A DNA stretch of 64,000 nucleotides from CAZMSD01 sp964568855 (GCA_964568855.1 CAZMSD010000006.1:1-64000); one strand, 5' to 3'; numbered from the stretch's first letter, positions 52,005-62,550 are shown. The notes: a model not told the origin generated them from the sequence alone. Numbers and translations are program-made.

Positions 52005-53549
52005 ATGACCGACAAGCGCGAGACACTGCTCGGCTTGACCGACCAGGCTCAGGAACTGGGCGGCGTGGCGCGGGTCAAGCGCCAGCACGACGCCGGCAAG
52101 CTGACCGCCCGGGAGCGGCTCGAGCTCCTGCTGGATCCGGGCAGCTTCGAAGAGGTGGACATGCTGGTGCGGCACAGCTCCAGCGATTTCGACCTGGCAC
52201 AGAACAGGCCCCTGGGCGACGGGGTGATCACGGGCTACGGCAAGGTCAACAGCCGGCCGCTGGCCGTCTTCTCGCAGGACTTCACCACCTTCGGCGGCTC
52301 CCTCTCGGCGGCGCACGGGGCGAAGATCTGCAAGATCATGGACATGGCCATCAAGGCGGGCATCCCCGTGGTGGGGCTCAACGACAGCGGCGGGGCGCGC
52401 GTGCAGGAGGGCGTTATCGCACTGGGCGCCTACGCCGACATCTTTCTGCGTAATACGCTGGCCTCCGGCGTGGTGCCCCAGATCAGCGCGATTCTCGGCC
52501 CCTGCGCCGGGGGCGCCGTCTACAGCCCGGCGATCACCGACTTCACCATCATGGTGGAGCAGAGCAGCTACATGTTCGTCACCGGTCCCAAGGTGGTCAA
52601 GACCGTGACACACGAGAGCGTCACCAGCGAGGACCTGGGCGGCGCGCACAGCCACGCCACCCGCTCCGGCGTGGCCCACTTCGCGGAACCGAACGAGGGG
52701 CGCGCCCTGCAGCGTATCCGGGACCTGCTGTCCTACATGCCCCAGAACAACATGGAGCGGCCGCCCGCGATTCCCTGCGAGGATCCCGCGGACCGCGCCG
52801 AGGAATCGCTGAAGACCGTGATCCCGGACAATCCCAACAAGCCCTACGACATCCGCGACGTGATCGTTCCAGTGGTCGACCGCGACTCCTTCCTGGAGGT
52901 CCACGCGGATTTCGCCGCCAACATCGTAGTGGGCTTCGCGCGGGTGGGCGGCGAGAGCGTGGGTGTCGTGGCCAACCAGCCGGCCGTGTTGGCGGGCGTG
53001 CTGGACATCGAGTCCAGCCGCAAGGCCGGTCGTTTCGTGCGCTTCTGCGACTGCTTCAACATTCCGCTGATCACTTTCGTGGACGTGCCCGGCTTCCTGC
53101 CCGGCACGGACCAGGAGTGGCGCGGTATCATCATCCACGGCTCGAAGCTGCTCTACGCCTTCTGCGAGGCCACCGTGCCCAAGATCACTGTGATCACGCG
53201 CAAGGCCTACGGCGGAGCCTACGACGTGATGAGCAGCAAGCACATCCGCGGCGACATGAACTTCGCCTGGCCCTCGGCCGAGATCGCCGTGATGGGCCCC
53301 AAGGGCGCGGTGGAGATCATCTTCAGCCGCGAGATCAAGAAGGCGGAGGATCCCGCCGCCGTGGAAGAGCGCAAGGTCAAGGACTACACCGAGCACTTCG
53401 CCAATCCATACAAGGCCGCCGAGCAGGGCTACGTGGACACCGTGATCCTGCCCGAGAACACGCGCCTGAGGGTCTGGAAGGCGCTGCAACTCTTGAAGAA
53501 CAAGGCCGACCAGAATCCGCCACGCAAGCACGGCAACATTCCCCTGTAG
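52005..53549 (+). CDS. Acyl-CoA carboxylase carboxyltransferase subunit (PccB-type)
   Basis: A 514-residue carboxyltransferase that moves the carboxyl group from carboxybiotin to an acyl-CoA such as propionyl- or methylmalonyl-level substrates. It begins with the usual KLTARERLELLLDPGSFEE. The N- and C-domains hold the two oxyanion-hole segments LGPCAGGAVYSPAITDF and ITRKAYGGAYDVMSSK. VDVPGFLPGTDQEWRGIIIHG is diagnostic of the PccB/MmdA group, and AWPSAEIAVMGPKGAVEII follows. GGAGGAG lies before the ATG. The biotin carboxylase/BCCP subunit is not in the window. PccB versus decarboxylase MmdA cannot be separated by sequence alone. Confidence 0.92.
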   Translation: MTDKRETLLGLTDQAQELGGVARVKRQHDAGKLTARERLELLLDPGSFEEVDMLVRHSSSDFDLAQNRPLGDGVITGYGKVNSRPLAVFSQDFTTFGGSLSAAHGAKICKIMDMAIKAGIPVVGLNDSGGARVQEGVIALGAYADIFLRNTLASGVVPQISAILGPCAGGAVYSPAITDFTIMVEQSSYMFVTGPKVVKTVTHESVTSEDLGGAHSHATRSGVAHFAEPNEGRALQRIRDLLSYMPQNNMERPPAIPCEDPADRAEESLKTVIPDNPNKPYDIRDVIVPVVDRDSFLEVHADFAANIVVGFARVGGESVGVVANQPAVLAGVLDIESSRKAGRFVRFCDCFNIPLITFVDVPGFLPGTDQEWRGIIIHGSKLLYAFCEATVPKITVITRKAYGGAYDVMSSKHIRGDMNFAWPSAEIAVMGPKGAVEIIFSREIKKAEDPAAVEERKVKDYTEHFANPYKAAEQGYVDTVILPENTRLRVWKALQLLKNKADQNPPRKHGNIPL

Positions 53550-53557
53550 GCATCTCG

Positions 53558-54619
53558 ATGCGCAGGCGTGACGACGGTTCCGCCGGGGCGCGTCGAGGCC
53601 GCCAGTCGGCGTCGACGTGGTCCCGGTCGGGTATCGCGAACGTCCGTCTGGCCGTGCTGCTCTGCCTGTGCGTGCTGGTGGCGGGCACCCTGGGCTATCA
53701 CCTGATCGAAGGTTGGGACTTTTTCGAAAGCTTCTACATGACCGTGATCACGATCTCCACGGTGGGCTTCGAGGAAGTGCGGCAAATGGACGGCGCGGGT
53801 CGCTTGCTGACCGTGATGCTGATCCTGGGCGGAGTCGGAGCCCTGGGTTACACCGCCACGAGTATCACGGCTATTCTGGTCACGGGCGAAATCCGGCTGG
53901 CGATGAGAGGAAGGCGCATGGAACGCAGATTGTCCAGGCTCAGGGATCACGTGATCCTTTGCGGCTACGGTAAGATCGGTCGCGAGATCGGCAGGGAATT
54001 TCTGCGCTCGGGCGAAAACCTATGCGTGGTGGACACCAACGAGCGGAAAGTGGAAAGCGCCCTGGACTCGGGCCTGCTGGCGCTGATCGGCGACGCCACC
54101 GAGGAGGAAACCCTCGAGCGCTGCGGCATCCGGCGGGCGCGCGGCGTGCTCCCCGCCCTGCCGGGGGACAGCGACAACCTCTTCGTGACGCTCACTTCCC
54201 GCGAGCTGAATCCCCGCATCCAGATCGTGGCCCGGGGGCTGGAGCCTTCCAGCGAGGGACGCCTGCTGCGGGCGGGGGCGGATCACGTGGTGAGCCCCTA
54301 CGTCATCGGGGGCGGCCGGATGGCGGCGGTTGTGCTGAACCCGGGAATCGTGGACTTCCTGGACATCTTCATGAAGAAGGACGCGGTGGGCTACAGCCTT
54401 AGCCAGTTGAAGGTGGCCGCGGAGTCCAGCCTGGCGGGCAAGCGGCTCGGCGAAGCCCGCCTGCGCGAGAACTCGGGCGGGGCCATGGTGCTCGGTCTGC
54501 TGCGGGACGAAGAAATGCACCGCCTGCCCGGCGGCGACACGGAGATCCTGCCCGGCGACGAGCTGATCGTGCTGGGCACCCAGCAGATGATGGACCGGCT
54601 CAAGGAAGCCGGCGTGTAG
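53558..54619 (+). CDS. Potassium channel with RCK (TrkA) domains
   Basis: A 353-residue two-TM channel with RCK gating domains. TM1 is about 28-50 (LAVLLCLCVLVAGTLGYHLI), the pore helix and filter ITISTVGFEEV about 63-73, TM2 about 82-110. TVGF is the filter, a known variant of TVGYG. The RCK-N Rossmann motif is LCGYGKIGREIGREFL with VVDTNERK, and the RCK-C (TrkA_C) domain follows from about 270. Similar to MthK/Kch-type channels. It starts eight bases after the carboxyltransferase and is likely co-transcribed; the pairing has no known meaning. Confidence 0.9.
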   Translation: MRRRDDGSAGARRGRQSASTWSRSGIANVRLAVLLCLCVLVAGTLGYHLIEGWDFFESFYMTVITISTVGFEEVRQMDGAGRLLTVMLILGGVGALGYTATSITAILVTGEIRLAMRGRRMERRLSRLRDHVILCGYGKIGREIGREFLRSGENLCVVDTNERKVESALDSGLLALIGDATEEETLERCGIRRARGVLPALPGDSDNLFVTLTSRELNPRIQIVARGLEPSSEGRLLRAGADHVVSPYVIGGGRMAAVVLNPGIVDFLDIFMKKDAVGYSLSQLKVAAESSLAGKRLGEARLRENSGGAMVLGLLRDEEMHRLPGGDTEILPGDELIVLGTQQMMDRLKEAGV

Positions 54620-54752
54620 ATCCACCTCCCGGATACCGGCCGCCCCGTCAATTCTTTCGGACACTCTTTCCAGGTGATCCCGTCCGCCCTGCCGGCCGCG
54701 GAACAGTCCCGCACCCGCTGCGTTCAGGGTCAAAGGCGCAGCGGGAAGGAAT

Positions 54753-56333
54753 ATGTTTGCCACTGTCGATAGCGCGGCCCTTTGCGGCGTGGACGCCGTC
54801 CCCGTCCGCGTGGAGTGTCACGTGGCGCAGGGTTTGCCGCGGGTGTTGATTACCGGGCTGCCAGACAACGCCATCCGCGAGGCCGTGCCGCGGATCGTCA
54901 GCGCGGCCAAGCTCTCCGGCATCGATTTCCGGCTGACCCGGCGGATCGTGGTCAACCTCGTGCCGGGCGACCTGCGCAAGAGCGGCAGCTCCTTCGACCT
55001 GCCCATCGCCCTGGGGATCCTCGCAGCCATGGGCGAATGCCCGCCCGAAGCGCTCGAGGGCAGGCTGGTGCTGGGCGAGCTGGCCCTGGACGGCCGGATC
55101 GAGCCGGTGCGCGGCGTGCTGTCGCTGGTGGCCGCGGCGGGAAAGGGCACCCGCGAGATGATCGTGCCCGAGCCCAACGTGCAGGAGGCGCTGGCGGGGA
55201 GCCGGATCAAGGTGGTCGCTCCCGGGAACCTGAGCGGGGCCCTGGATCACATTCGCGGAAGGAAGGAACTCGCCGCCCGTCCCGCCGAGTTGAAAGTCCC
55301 AACGGGGGACGATACGCCGGCCGCGGGAGAAGTCGGCGGCGTCCACAAGTCCGGCGCGGGTCTTGCCGGTAGCCTGGCGGACCTGGCCGATGTCCGCGGG
55401 CAGGCCCTGGCGCGACGAGCTCTCGAGGTGGCGGCGGCCGGGGGACACAACCTGCTGATGATCGGCTCGCCCGGTTCCGGCAAGACGCTGCTGGCGCGCT
55501 GCCTGCCGGGCATCCTGCCCTGCATGGTGCGCGGTGAGCGGCTCGAAACCAGCCGCATTCACTCGGTGGCCGGTCTCCTGCCTCCGGGCAGCGGCCTGCT
55601 GAACCGGCGGCCCTTCCGGGCGCCCCACGCCACCATTTCGGATGCCGGCCTGATCGGTTCCGGCCGCTTCCCCCACGTGGGGGAGATCAGCCTGGCCCAC
55701 CGCGGCGTACTCTTCCTGGACGAATTCCCGGAGTTTCGACGCGGAATCCTCGAGCAGCTGCGCCAGCCGCTTGAGGACGGCCGCGTGCTCGTGTCGCGGG
55801 CGGGATTCAGGCTGCTGCTGCCCTCCGACTTCATGCTGGTGGCGGCCATGAATCCCTGCCCCTGCGGGTACCTGGGCGATCCGCTGCGCGCCTGCCGCTG
55901 CGGCGAGGCGCAGGTGGCCAAGTACCGGGGCCGCGTTTCCGGACCGATTCTCGACCGCATCGACCTGCACGTGGAGCTTCCCGGGCTGCTTCCGGACGAG
56001 TTGCTGGAAGGTGTCGATGCTGAATGCAGCGACTCCGTGCGGCGGCGGGTGGGACTGGCGCGGGGGCGGCAGCGGGAACGCTACCGGGAGGTCTCCGGCC
56101 TGCACGACAACGCGGGCCTGGCCAGGGCCGGCGTCCGGCGCTGGTGTCGCCCCGACGCCGAGTGCCTGGGCCTGCTGCGCCGGGCCGCGGAGCGTCACCG
56201 TCTCAGCGCGCGGGCCATGGACCGGGTACTGCGGGTGGCGCGCACCGTGGCGGACCTGGAGGCATCCGACGAGTTGCGGACGCCGCACCTGGCGGAAGCG
56301 CTGCAGCTGCGCTGCCCGGATTTCGAGAGCTAG
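54753..56333 (+). CDS. comM: YifB/ComM family Mg-chelatase-like AAA+ ATPase
   Basis: A 526-residue ComM/YifB protein. The N-terminal Lon-protease-like fold (about 1-190) contains VHVECHVAQGL-like and DLRKSGSSFDLPIALGIL segments. The AAA+ core has Walker A IGSPGSGKT (about 234-242), HRGVLFLDEFPEF (Walker B), and AAMNPCPCGYLGD with conserved Cys residues, followed by the Mg_chelatase_C domain. ComM is a hexameric helicase driving branch migration in natural transformation. No DprA or other competence gene is adjacent. Length is normal. Confidence 0.93.
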   Translation: MFATVDSAALCGVDAVPVRVECHVAQGLPRVLITGLPDNAIREAVPRIVSAAKLSGIDFRLTRRIVVNLVPGDLRKSGSSFDLPIALGILAAMGECPPEALEGRLVLGELALDGRIEPVRGVLSLVAAAGKGTREMIVPEPNVQEALAGSRIKVVAPGNLSGALDHIRGRKELAARPAELKVPTGDDTPAAGEVGGVHKSGAGLAGSLADLADVRGQALARRALEVAAAGGHNLLMIGSPGSGKTLLARCLPGILPCMVRGERLETSRIHSVAGLLPPGSGLLNRRPFRAPHATISDAGLIGSGRFPHVGEISLAHRGVLFLDEFPEFRRGILEQLRQPLEDGRVLVSRAGFRLLLPSDFMLVAAMNPCPCGYLGDPLRACRCGEAQVAKYRGRVSGPILDRIDLHVELPGLLPDELLEGVDAECSDSVRRRVGLARGRQRERYREVSGLHDNAGLARAGVRRWCRPDAECLGLLRRAAERHRLSARAMDRVLRVARTVADLEASDELRTPHLAEALQLRCPDFES

Positions 56334-56369
56334 TGAACCAATCCATGTGAATCGGTCCACCAGGCAGCC

Positions 56370-59300
56370 TCAGCGCAGCAGCACGGCCTTGCGCGTCTCG
56401 CTGCGGCCCGCGCTGCTCAGCGTGTAGATGTAGACGCCGGAGCCCAGGTCGGCCGCGTTCCAGGCGTACTTGTGCAGACCGGCGCCGCGATAGCCCAGGT
56501 CGATCTCCCGTACCCGCTCGCCCAGGATGTTGTGGATACTCAGCGTTGCCCGCGCCAGCGATGGTTGGGTCCAGCTGATCAGTGTCACCGGGTTGAAGGG
56601 ATTGGGGAAGTTCTGGCGCAGCTCGAAGCGCAGTCGACCGTGCTCCACCACGGAGGAGTTCAGGTCCAGGACCATGATGCTGTAGGGCGCGGTCTCCCCG
56701 GGATTGCGGTAGTCGGCCACGATGTAGTAGTCGCCGGCCGGCAGCCCGGGAACCTCGAGTTCCTCGCCGTCCGCTCCCGCTCCCTGGTCGTCCACGGCGG
56801 CTCCGCAGGTGGTCTCCGGGTGCTCGCAATCGCCCAGGACGAGGATCACCTCGTCGGCCTGGCCCTCGCCCAGGTGCGTGATCCGGATGTCCGTGTCCTC
56901 CAGCAGCACCAGCTGGTGGATCTCGTCGAAACCCGGAGAAGAGAGATCTCCCGGACAGCCCGCCGCCGCGTCGTGGTGACTGACGATGGGGGCCGGCCGT
57001 TCCGCGTTGTAGACGTCCTCGAGTTCTCCGGCCTCCACCAGGTGGTCGCAGGGACCGTTCTCGACGCAGCTCTCCGCGTTGAAGGTCAGGGCGTAGGCCT
57101 GGGGATTGCCCACTCCCTCGGTCTCGTTGTGGGCGATGACGATGTAATACACCCCTGGATCCAGGCATTCCGCGCCCAGTGATTCCCCGTAACACATGGG
57201 GCCGATGTCCACCGCGTCGTGGATCACGCCCTCCGGATCGAAATCCGTCAGGAAGAGCACGCAGTTGAATTCGTCGACTTCGGAGACGAAGTCCAGCATG
57301 GTGGGCACGAAGAGTTCGAAGCGGTACCAGTCCATGTCGCGCAATCCCTCTTCCGCCCAGACTTCGCCGCAGACCGTTTCACCCTCGACGATCTCGTTGA
57401 AGGAGCTGTTGGGCGGGTCGGCGTTCCAGCCCTCGTTGGGCTCGCTTTCCGGCGTGCCCTGGCAGTCCACCGGCTGGTGCCCCTCGCAGGGATCGCCCAG
57501 GCTGTTCAGCATGAGCGCGTAGGTCTGCAGGGTGTCCACTCCGCTGAAATCGTTGTGGGCGATCATCACCAGGTAGTCGCCCGATTCGAGGCCGTTGACG
57601 AACAGGGTTTCGTCCCAGCAACGCTCCATGTCGTCCACCGTGGCGATCAGCTCGCCGTCCTGGGGATCGAAATCGTAGAGCGAGAGCATGCAGTCGAAGT
57701 CGGAGACCTCGGTCTGGATCCGCAGGTCGCCGCCGAAGTGCAGGTAGTGAAACCAGTCCGTGTCCCAGGTCGCGCCGTCGGCCAGCACCTCGCCGCAGAT
57801 CGTCTCGCCGTCCTCGATTTCCCCGTAACTGCTGTTGGGCGGATCGGCGAACCAGCCCTGGTTGGGTTCCTCCTCGGCGGTGCCCGCGCACTCCACCGGT
57901 TCGCAGTTGTTGGGCGGGTCGATGCGGATGGCCAGCAGGTCCGCGATGGCTCCGCCTTCCCCGTTGTAGTTGATCTGCAGGCCGATGGTGCCGTCGGAGT
58001 TCTCGACGCCTATCGTGGCGGAGTTGAGATCTCCTTCGTTCATGTCCTGGTAGTAGAGCATGATCCGGCCGTTGTCCTCCAGGATCGCCTGGAATGTGAA
58101 GGAGGGGGCCCCGCCCGGGTAGGCTTCCACCTGGTCGAACTGGACGATGAAACGGTCGTTCTCCGCGTCCGCATAGGTGTACGCGGCGCCGGCGCCCTCC
58201 GGCGGGTCCAGGTCGTCCCAGAACATGGCGATCAGGTTGTTCGGCGACCAGCCGTCGTCGTTGGGAAGCTCGGTATTGCTCAGGCTTCCCGAGCCCTCGC
58301 CGAAGCTGATGAAGCCGTTGGAGCCCACGTAGCACTCGCTCCAGAACTGCTCGTAGAAGGGGAACTCGATGCCCATGGCGAAGGGCCCGTCGAAGGAATC
58401 GTCCGACAGGACGGCCAGGTCGCCGGTTCCCGAAATGTCGACCCAGTCGTAGGGAGGTCCTATGGGATCCAGGGAGTTGATCCAGGTGTAGCCGTAATCG
58501 TCGGGCCCGCCCTGCGTGGGCGGTGAGCCCCAGTAGCCGGTGTCGCTGTTGGAGGCCTCGGATTCGCCGGCGTCGAACAGGGCGGTCACGTGATACTCGT
58601 AGACCACGTCCATCTCCGAGCCCTGGCCGGCGTCGTCGATGAAAGTCAGCTCAGTGGTGCTGCCGATCTCCTCGCCGTCGCGGTAGACCAGGTAGTGCTG
58701 GAAAACGCGGCCGTGGTCGCTGTGCTCGAGCAGCCCGCGCCAGAGCAGCAGGGCGCGTTCTTTGTCCAGGCCGTGCTCGCGCATCAGGCGCATCAGCGCG
58801 TCGTCCTCGCCGGATGGTATCGCGCCGCCGAACCAGCGGGCCAGCAGGCCGGGATCGACGGGCGGCAGCCAGGTGACGATGGTCTGCAACAGCAGGCCGT
58901 CCGTGGCGGAGAGCGCCACCGGCGGCCAGGTGTAACTCACCACCTCGAATTCCCAGGTGGGACTGACACGCACGTTGGAGTTCTCGCTGGCGTCGACGGC
59001 CTCGATGTGATACTGGACGATCGTGCCGGCATCCTGGTGGGGGATCGCCCCTGTCCAGGCGTCGCCGCCCGTGTTCTCCATCGCCGCCGATCCGTTCTCG
59101 CCGTCGATGAACCAGTGCACCGAGGCCTCGGCGACTCCCGTGTTGTCGGTGATCTGGGCCTCGACCTCGAAGCCGCCCTCGATCTCGGTTTCAACGTCGG
59201 GCAGCGGGTCGTGGACGATCACCGGCGGCTGGAAATCGCCTTCCAGGGCGTCGAAGTAGATCGCCACGCCGTCTCCCAGGCGGCCGCCGTCGCCGTCGAA

Positions 59301-62300
59301 ATTCACCTGCAGGCCGATGGTGCCGTCGGCGTTCTCGATGCCCACGGTGGCATTGGTCACGTCGTTCTCGTCCATGTCCAGGTACTGGCAGAGAATGTCG
59401 CCCTCAGGGTAGAGGATCGTCTGGTAGGTCATCGGCGGACCGCCGCCGGGGTAAGCCACCACTTCGTGATACTGGACGATGAAACGGTCGTTTTCCTCGT
59501 CGTACCAATAGAAGGCCGAACCGCCGTGCGGCATGTCCATGTCGTCCCAGAATACGGCCACCATGTTGTCGGGCGACCAGCCGTTGCCCGGCTGCGGAAT
59601 CGGTTCGTTGATATAGGCGGTGTAACCCTGCCCGAAGCTCACGTAGCCGTTGGAACAGATGTAGCACTCGGTGTAGTTGCTGTCGTAGAAAGGAAAGGTG
59701 AATCCGGTCGCGATGGGACCCGCGAAGTCGTCAAGGCCCAAGGTCAGCTCCGTGCCCGTTCCGCTGATGTCCGTCCAGTCGAAGTCGGGACCCTCGGGGT
59801 GGTCGCTGTGGATCCAGACGTAGCCGAATTCGTCCGGGCCGCCCTCGGTGGGCGTGGGCAGCCACCAGCCGTCATCGGTGTTGGATGGATCGGACTCGCC
59901 CGCGTCGAAGACGGCCGTCACGTGATACGTGTATGTCACTTCGGGTTCCGAGCCCTCGCCGAGGTTGTCCGAATACAGCAACTCGGTGGTGGTTCCCATC
60001 GCCTCGCCGTCCCGGTACACGTAGTAATACTGGAAGACGCGCTGGCCATCCCCGACCCGCGCAAGTCGTTCCCACATCCGCCAGGCGGCGGCGCGGTCGA
60101 CGCCGTGGATTTCCATCAGGCGCTCGACGGCTTCGTCCTCGCGGGTCGGCAGGTCCGGCCCGAACCAGCGGGCCAGCAGGCCGGGATCAACGGGCGGCAG
60201 CCAGGTGATCAGGGTCTGGCTCAGCATCCCGTCGGTGGCGACGAGGTTCTGCGGCGGCCAGGCGTAGCTGACCACTTCGAAGCTCCAGGTGGGGCTGGTA
60301 CGCACATTGGAATTCTCGCTGGCGTCGGTCGCCGTCAGGTAGTAGGCCACCATGGAGCCCTCGTCCTGGTGGGGAATCTCGCCCTCCCAGGTATCGCCGC
60401 CCGTGTTGGTCAGGGCCGCGGAGCCGCTTTCGCCGTCGACGAGCCAGTGCAGGGAGGCTTCCGCCACGCCGGATTCGTCGGTGATCTCGGCGCTGAGGGC
60501 TATGCCGCCCGCCAGCTCGGCCTCCACGTCGGGCAGCGGGTCGTGGACGATGATGGGCGGCTGCCAGTCGCCCTCCAGCGCCAGGAAGTCCAGGGCCAGC
60601 TGGTCGGCGATCATGCCGCCCTCGCCGTCGTAGTTGACCAAAAGGCCGATGCTGCCGTCGGCGTTCTCGATGCCCACCGTGGCTCCCTGGACATCCCCTT
60701 CGTCCATGTCCTCGTAGTTGACGCGGATGTCGCCGTTCTCGTAGAGAATGACCTGGAAAGTGAACAGTCCGCCAGCGCCGAAAGGCGGCACCTGGTCGTA
60801 CTGCACGATGAAACGGCCGTTCGCCTCGTCGAAGTAATACAGGATCTGGCCGCCGCTGGCCGGATTGAGGTCGTCCCAGAAGGGGGCGATCATGTTGTCC
60901 GGGCTCCAGCCGTCGTGGAAGGGTATGGTGGTGTTGGTGTAGGTCGTGTAGCCCTGTCCGAAACTGACGTAGCCGTTGGAACAGATGTAGCAGTCGGCGT
61001 AGCTCTCCTCGTAGAAGGGGAATGTAAAGCCCAGCGGAAGGGGTCCCTCGAAGTCGTCGTCGGTCAGCACGACGGCGGTTCCCAGGTCGAGGATGTCCAC
61101 CCACTCGTAGAGCGGACCGGCCTCGTTCTCGCTGTTGATCCAGGCGTAGCCGAATTCATCCGGCCCGCCGCTGGTGGGACGGGGCGGCGTGGCCTGGACC
61201 AGGATCTCGAAGTCGCCTTCCGAGGTCCCGGTATGACCGACCAGCAGGTGGTAGACGCCTTCCTCCAGCAGCACCTCCATCAGGCGCGCGGCGGCGAAAG
61301 GCTCATTACAGTTGGAAGTGGTGGACTGCGCGATCACCGTTCCGCCGGCGCAGGGGTTGATGTCGAAGAGGTAGAGGTCCACGCTGTAGGAAGTTCCGGG
61401 CCGGCAGGCGTCGAAGTCCCAGTGACCGTCCACGGGGATGGTGATCTCGCAGCCCGCGTCGCCCCCGTCGCCCGCATAGACATGCGGCGCCCCGACGTTG
61501 TCGCCGAGGATCACCAGGGGGGCGTCCACCGCCTGCGTGTCCTCCGTGTACTCCACGCATGGATGGGGCGGGCACTCGTCGAAGCAGATGTTGATCTGGT
61601 AGTCGCCCATGTCGTCGTCGGAGTAGCCGTCGATCACCAGGTAGTAGGCGCCCGGTTCCAGGCAGCACTCCATCGTCGAGCGCCAGATGTCCCAGTCGCA
61701 GCTCTCGTCGTCGTCCACCGCCACGGGAACCTGCTGCTCGTCGAAGATGCCGAAGGCGGTGTCGAAGGTGGTGAACTCCAGGCAGGTGGTGGCTTCGATG
61801 TAGGTGGTGTCCTGAAGGGTGAAAGTGTACCAGGCGTCGGGCGCCGAAAAGCTCGAAGTATAGAGGTCGAAGTTGCAGAACAGGGGCTCTTCCACGGGGC
61901 TGGGCATCACGTCGGTCTTGTCCGCCGTGGTGCCGTCGTCGTCGTAGCAGTCCCCCCAGGCCACGGTGGTGATCTCGGTGGCGTCCTCGGGCCCGTCGCC
62001 TCCGTCCCGTGATACGTCGCGTCGGCTTGCCCCGGCATGGGGGAAGAGCCTCCGGCGCAGCGACTCCGGCGCCTCATCGCCCCGCAGCTTGCACTCGTAA
62101 TACAACCGGTGATCCTGGTTCCCGAGTCGCGGATCGTCAGCCGCGGCGTCCTCGGCGCCGGGGAGCAGGTGGCCGTACTCCGCCTGCAGCGCCTCGTAGT
62201 CGACGCCTTCCCGCTGCGCCTTTTCGCGCAGCTCGTATTCCGTGATCCGCGGAGCGGCCGCGGTCGCCATCCACGTGCCTGCAAGCGCCAGGAGCAGGCC

Positions 62301-62321
62301 GGCGGTGATTGTCTGCCTCAT
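56370..62321 (-). CDS. Giant secreted multidomain protein with sorting domain
   Basis: A 1983-residue exported protein. GGGAG lies before the ATG, and MRQTITAGLLLALAGTWMAT is the signal peptide. Residues about 120-380 are PPC-like domains. Then a module of about 440 residues repeats: it starts GGPDEFGYAWINS at about residues 384, 824 and (as GGPDDYGYTWINS) 1269. Each has a beta domain with GFTFPFY, YICSNGYVSFG and WSPDNMIAPFWDDL, then an Ig-like domain (IVHDPLPDVE) and an FN3-like domain (WLPPVDPGLLARWFG) with a helical insert. The third copy has only the first domain. Two further PPC-type repeats (EPNxGWxADPPNSSx) and a sorting domain (QNFPNPFNPVTLISW, GSGVYIYTL) end the chain. Probably surface-displayed; function unknown. 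Confidence 0.85.
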   Translation of the reverse strand: MRQTITAGLLLALAGTWMATAAAPRITEYELREKAQREGVDYEALQAEYGHLLPGAEDAAADDPRLGNQDHRLYYECKLRGDEAPESLRRRLFPHAGASRRDVSRDGGDGPEDATEITTVAWGDCYDDDGTTADKTDVMPSPVEEPLFCNFDLYTSSFSAPDAWYTFTLQDTTYIEATTCLEFTTFDTAFGIFDEQQVPVAVDDDESCDWDIWRSTMECCLEPGAYYLVIDGYSDDDMGDYQINICFDECPPHPCVEYTEDTQAVDAPLVILGDNVGAPHVYAGDGGDAGCEITIPVDGHWDFDACRPGTSYSVDLYLFDINPCAGGTVIAQSTTSNCNEPFAAARLMEVLLEEGVYHLLVGHTGTSEGDFEILVQATPPRPTSGGPDEFGYAWINSENEAGPLYEWVDILDLGTAVVLTDDDFEGPLPLGFTFPFYEESYADCYICSNGYVSFGQGYTTYTNTTIPFHDGWSPDNMIAPFWDDLNPASGGQILYYFDEANGRFIVQYDQVPPFGAGGLFTFQVILYENGDIRVNYEDMDEGDVQGATVGIENADGSIGLLVNYDGEGGMIADQLALDFLALEGDWQPPIIVHDPLPDVEAELAGGIALSAEITDESGVAEASLHWLVDGESGSAALTNTGGDTWEGEIPHQDEGSMVAYYLTATDASENSNVRTSPTWSFEVVSYAWPPQNLVATDGMLSQTLITWLPPVDPGLLARWFGPDLPTREDEAVERLMEIHGVDRAAAWRMWERLARVGDGQRVFQYYYVYRDGEAMGTTTELLYSDNLGEGSEPEVTYTYHVTAVFDAGESDPSNTDDGWWLPTPTEGGPDEFGYVWIHSDHPEGPDFDWTDISGTGTELTLGLDDFAGPIATGFTFPFYDSNYTECYICSNGYVSFGQGYTAYINEPIPQPGNGWSPDNMVAVFWDDMDMPHGGSAFYWYDEENDRFIVQYHEVVAYPGGGPPMTYQTILYPEGDILCQYLDMDENDVTNATVGIENADGTIGLQVNFDGDGGRLGDGVAIYFDALEGDFQPPVIVHDPLPDVETEIEGGFEVEAQITDNTGVAEASVHWFIDGENGSAAMENTGGDAWTGAIPHQDAGTIVQYHIEAVDASENSNVRVSPTWEFEVVSYTWPPVALSATDGLLLQTIVTWLPPVDPGLLARWFGGAIPSGEDDALMRLMREHGLDKERALLLWRGLLEHSDHGRVFQHYLVYRDGEEIGSTTELTFIDDAGQGSEMDVVYEYHVTALFDAGESEASNSDTGYWGSPPTQGGPDDYGYTWINSLDPIGPPYDWVDISGTGDLAVLSDDSFDGPFAMGIEFPFYEQFWSECYVGSNGFISFGEGSGSLSNTELPNDDGWSPNNLIAMFWDDLDPPEGAGAAYTYADAENDRFIVQFDQVEAYPGGAPSFTFQAILEDNGRIMLYYQDMNEGDLNSATIGVENSDGTIGLQINYNGEGGAIADLLAIRIDPPNNCEPVECAGTAEEEPNQGWFADPPNSSYGEIEDGETICGEVLADGATWDTDWFHYLHFGGDLRIQTEVSDFDCMLSLYDFDPQDGELIATVDDMERCWDETLFVNGLESGDYLVMIAHNDFSGVDTLQTYALMLNSLGDPCEGHQPVDCQGTPESEPNEGWNADPPNSSFNEIVEGETVCGEVWAEEGLRDMDWYRFELFVPTMLDFVSEVDEFNCVLFLTDFDPEGVIHDAVDIGPMCYGESLGAECLDPGVYYIVIAHNETEGVGNPQAYALTFNAESCVENGPCDHLVEAGELEDVYNAERPAPIVSHHDAAAGCPGDLSSPGFDEIHQLVLLEDTDIRITHLGEGQADEVILVLGDCEHPETTCGAAVDDQGAGADGEELEVPGLPAGDYYIVADYRNPGETAPYSIMVLDLNSSVVEHGRLRFELRQNFPNPFNPVTLISWTQPSLARATLSIHNILGERVREIDLGYRGAGLHKYAWNAADLGSGVYIYTLSSAGRSETRKAVLLR

Positions 62322-62550
62322 GCGAGACTCCCGCTGTTTAGTTGCAGTCGTTCATGATCCGGGCCGGGGGCAGTGCGTGGGAATGAGGGCCCGGGATTCG
62401 GCGCCCGGAAAGTCGGCGGGGCGCAGGTTGTCCAGTGAAGCTGTCGGTCGGGAGATTCAGCCATAAAGTCCGTGGAATCCGAAATCCGACAGATTCATAG
62501 CATTGTACTAAAGCTGGGACTTCCGGAGCAGAGAAAAGCGCGGGCCATGG

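Noticed and set aside
58590..62012. 1140-codon open frame antisense to the giant protein
   Set aside because: It is the complement of the Asp/Gly/Glu-rich repeats and shows Val/Ala/His bias typical of antisense reading; the minus-strand frame has a signal peptide and a sorting domain.
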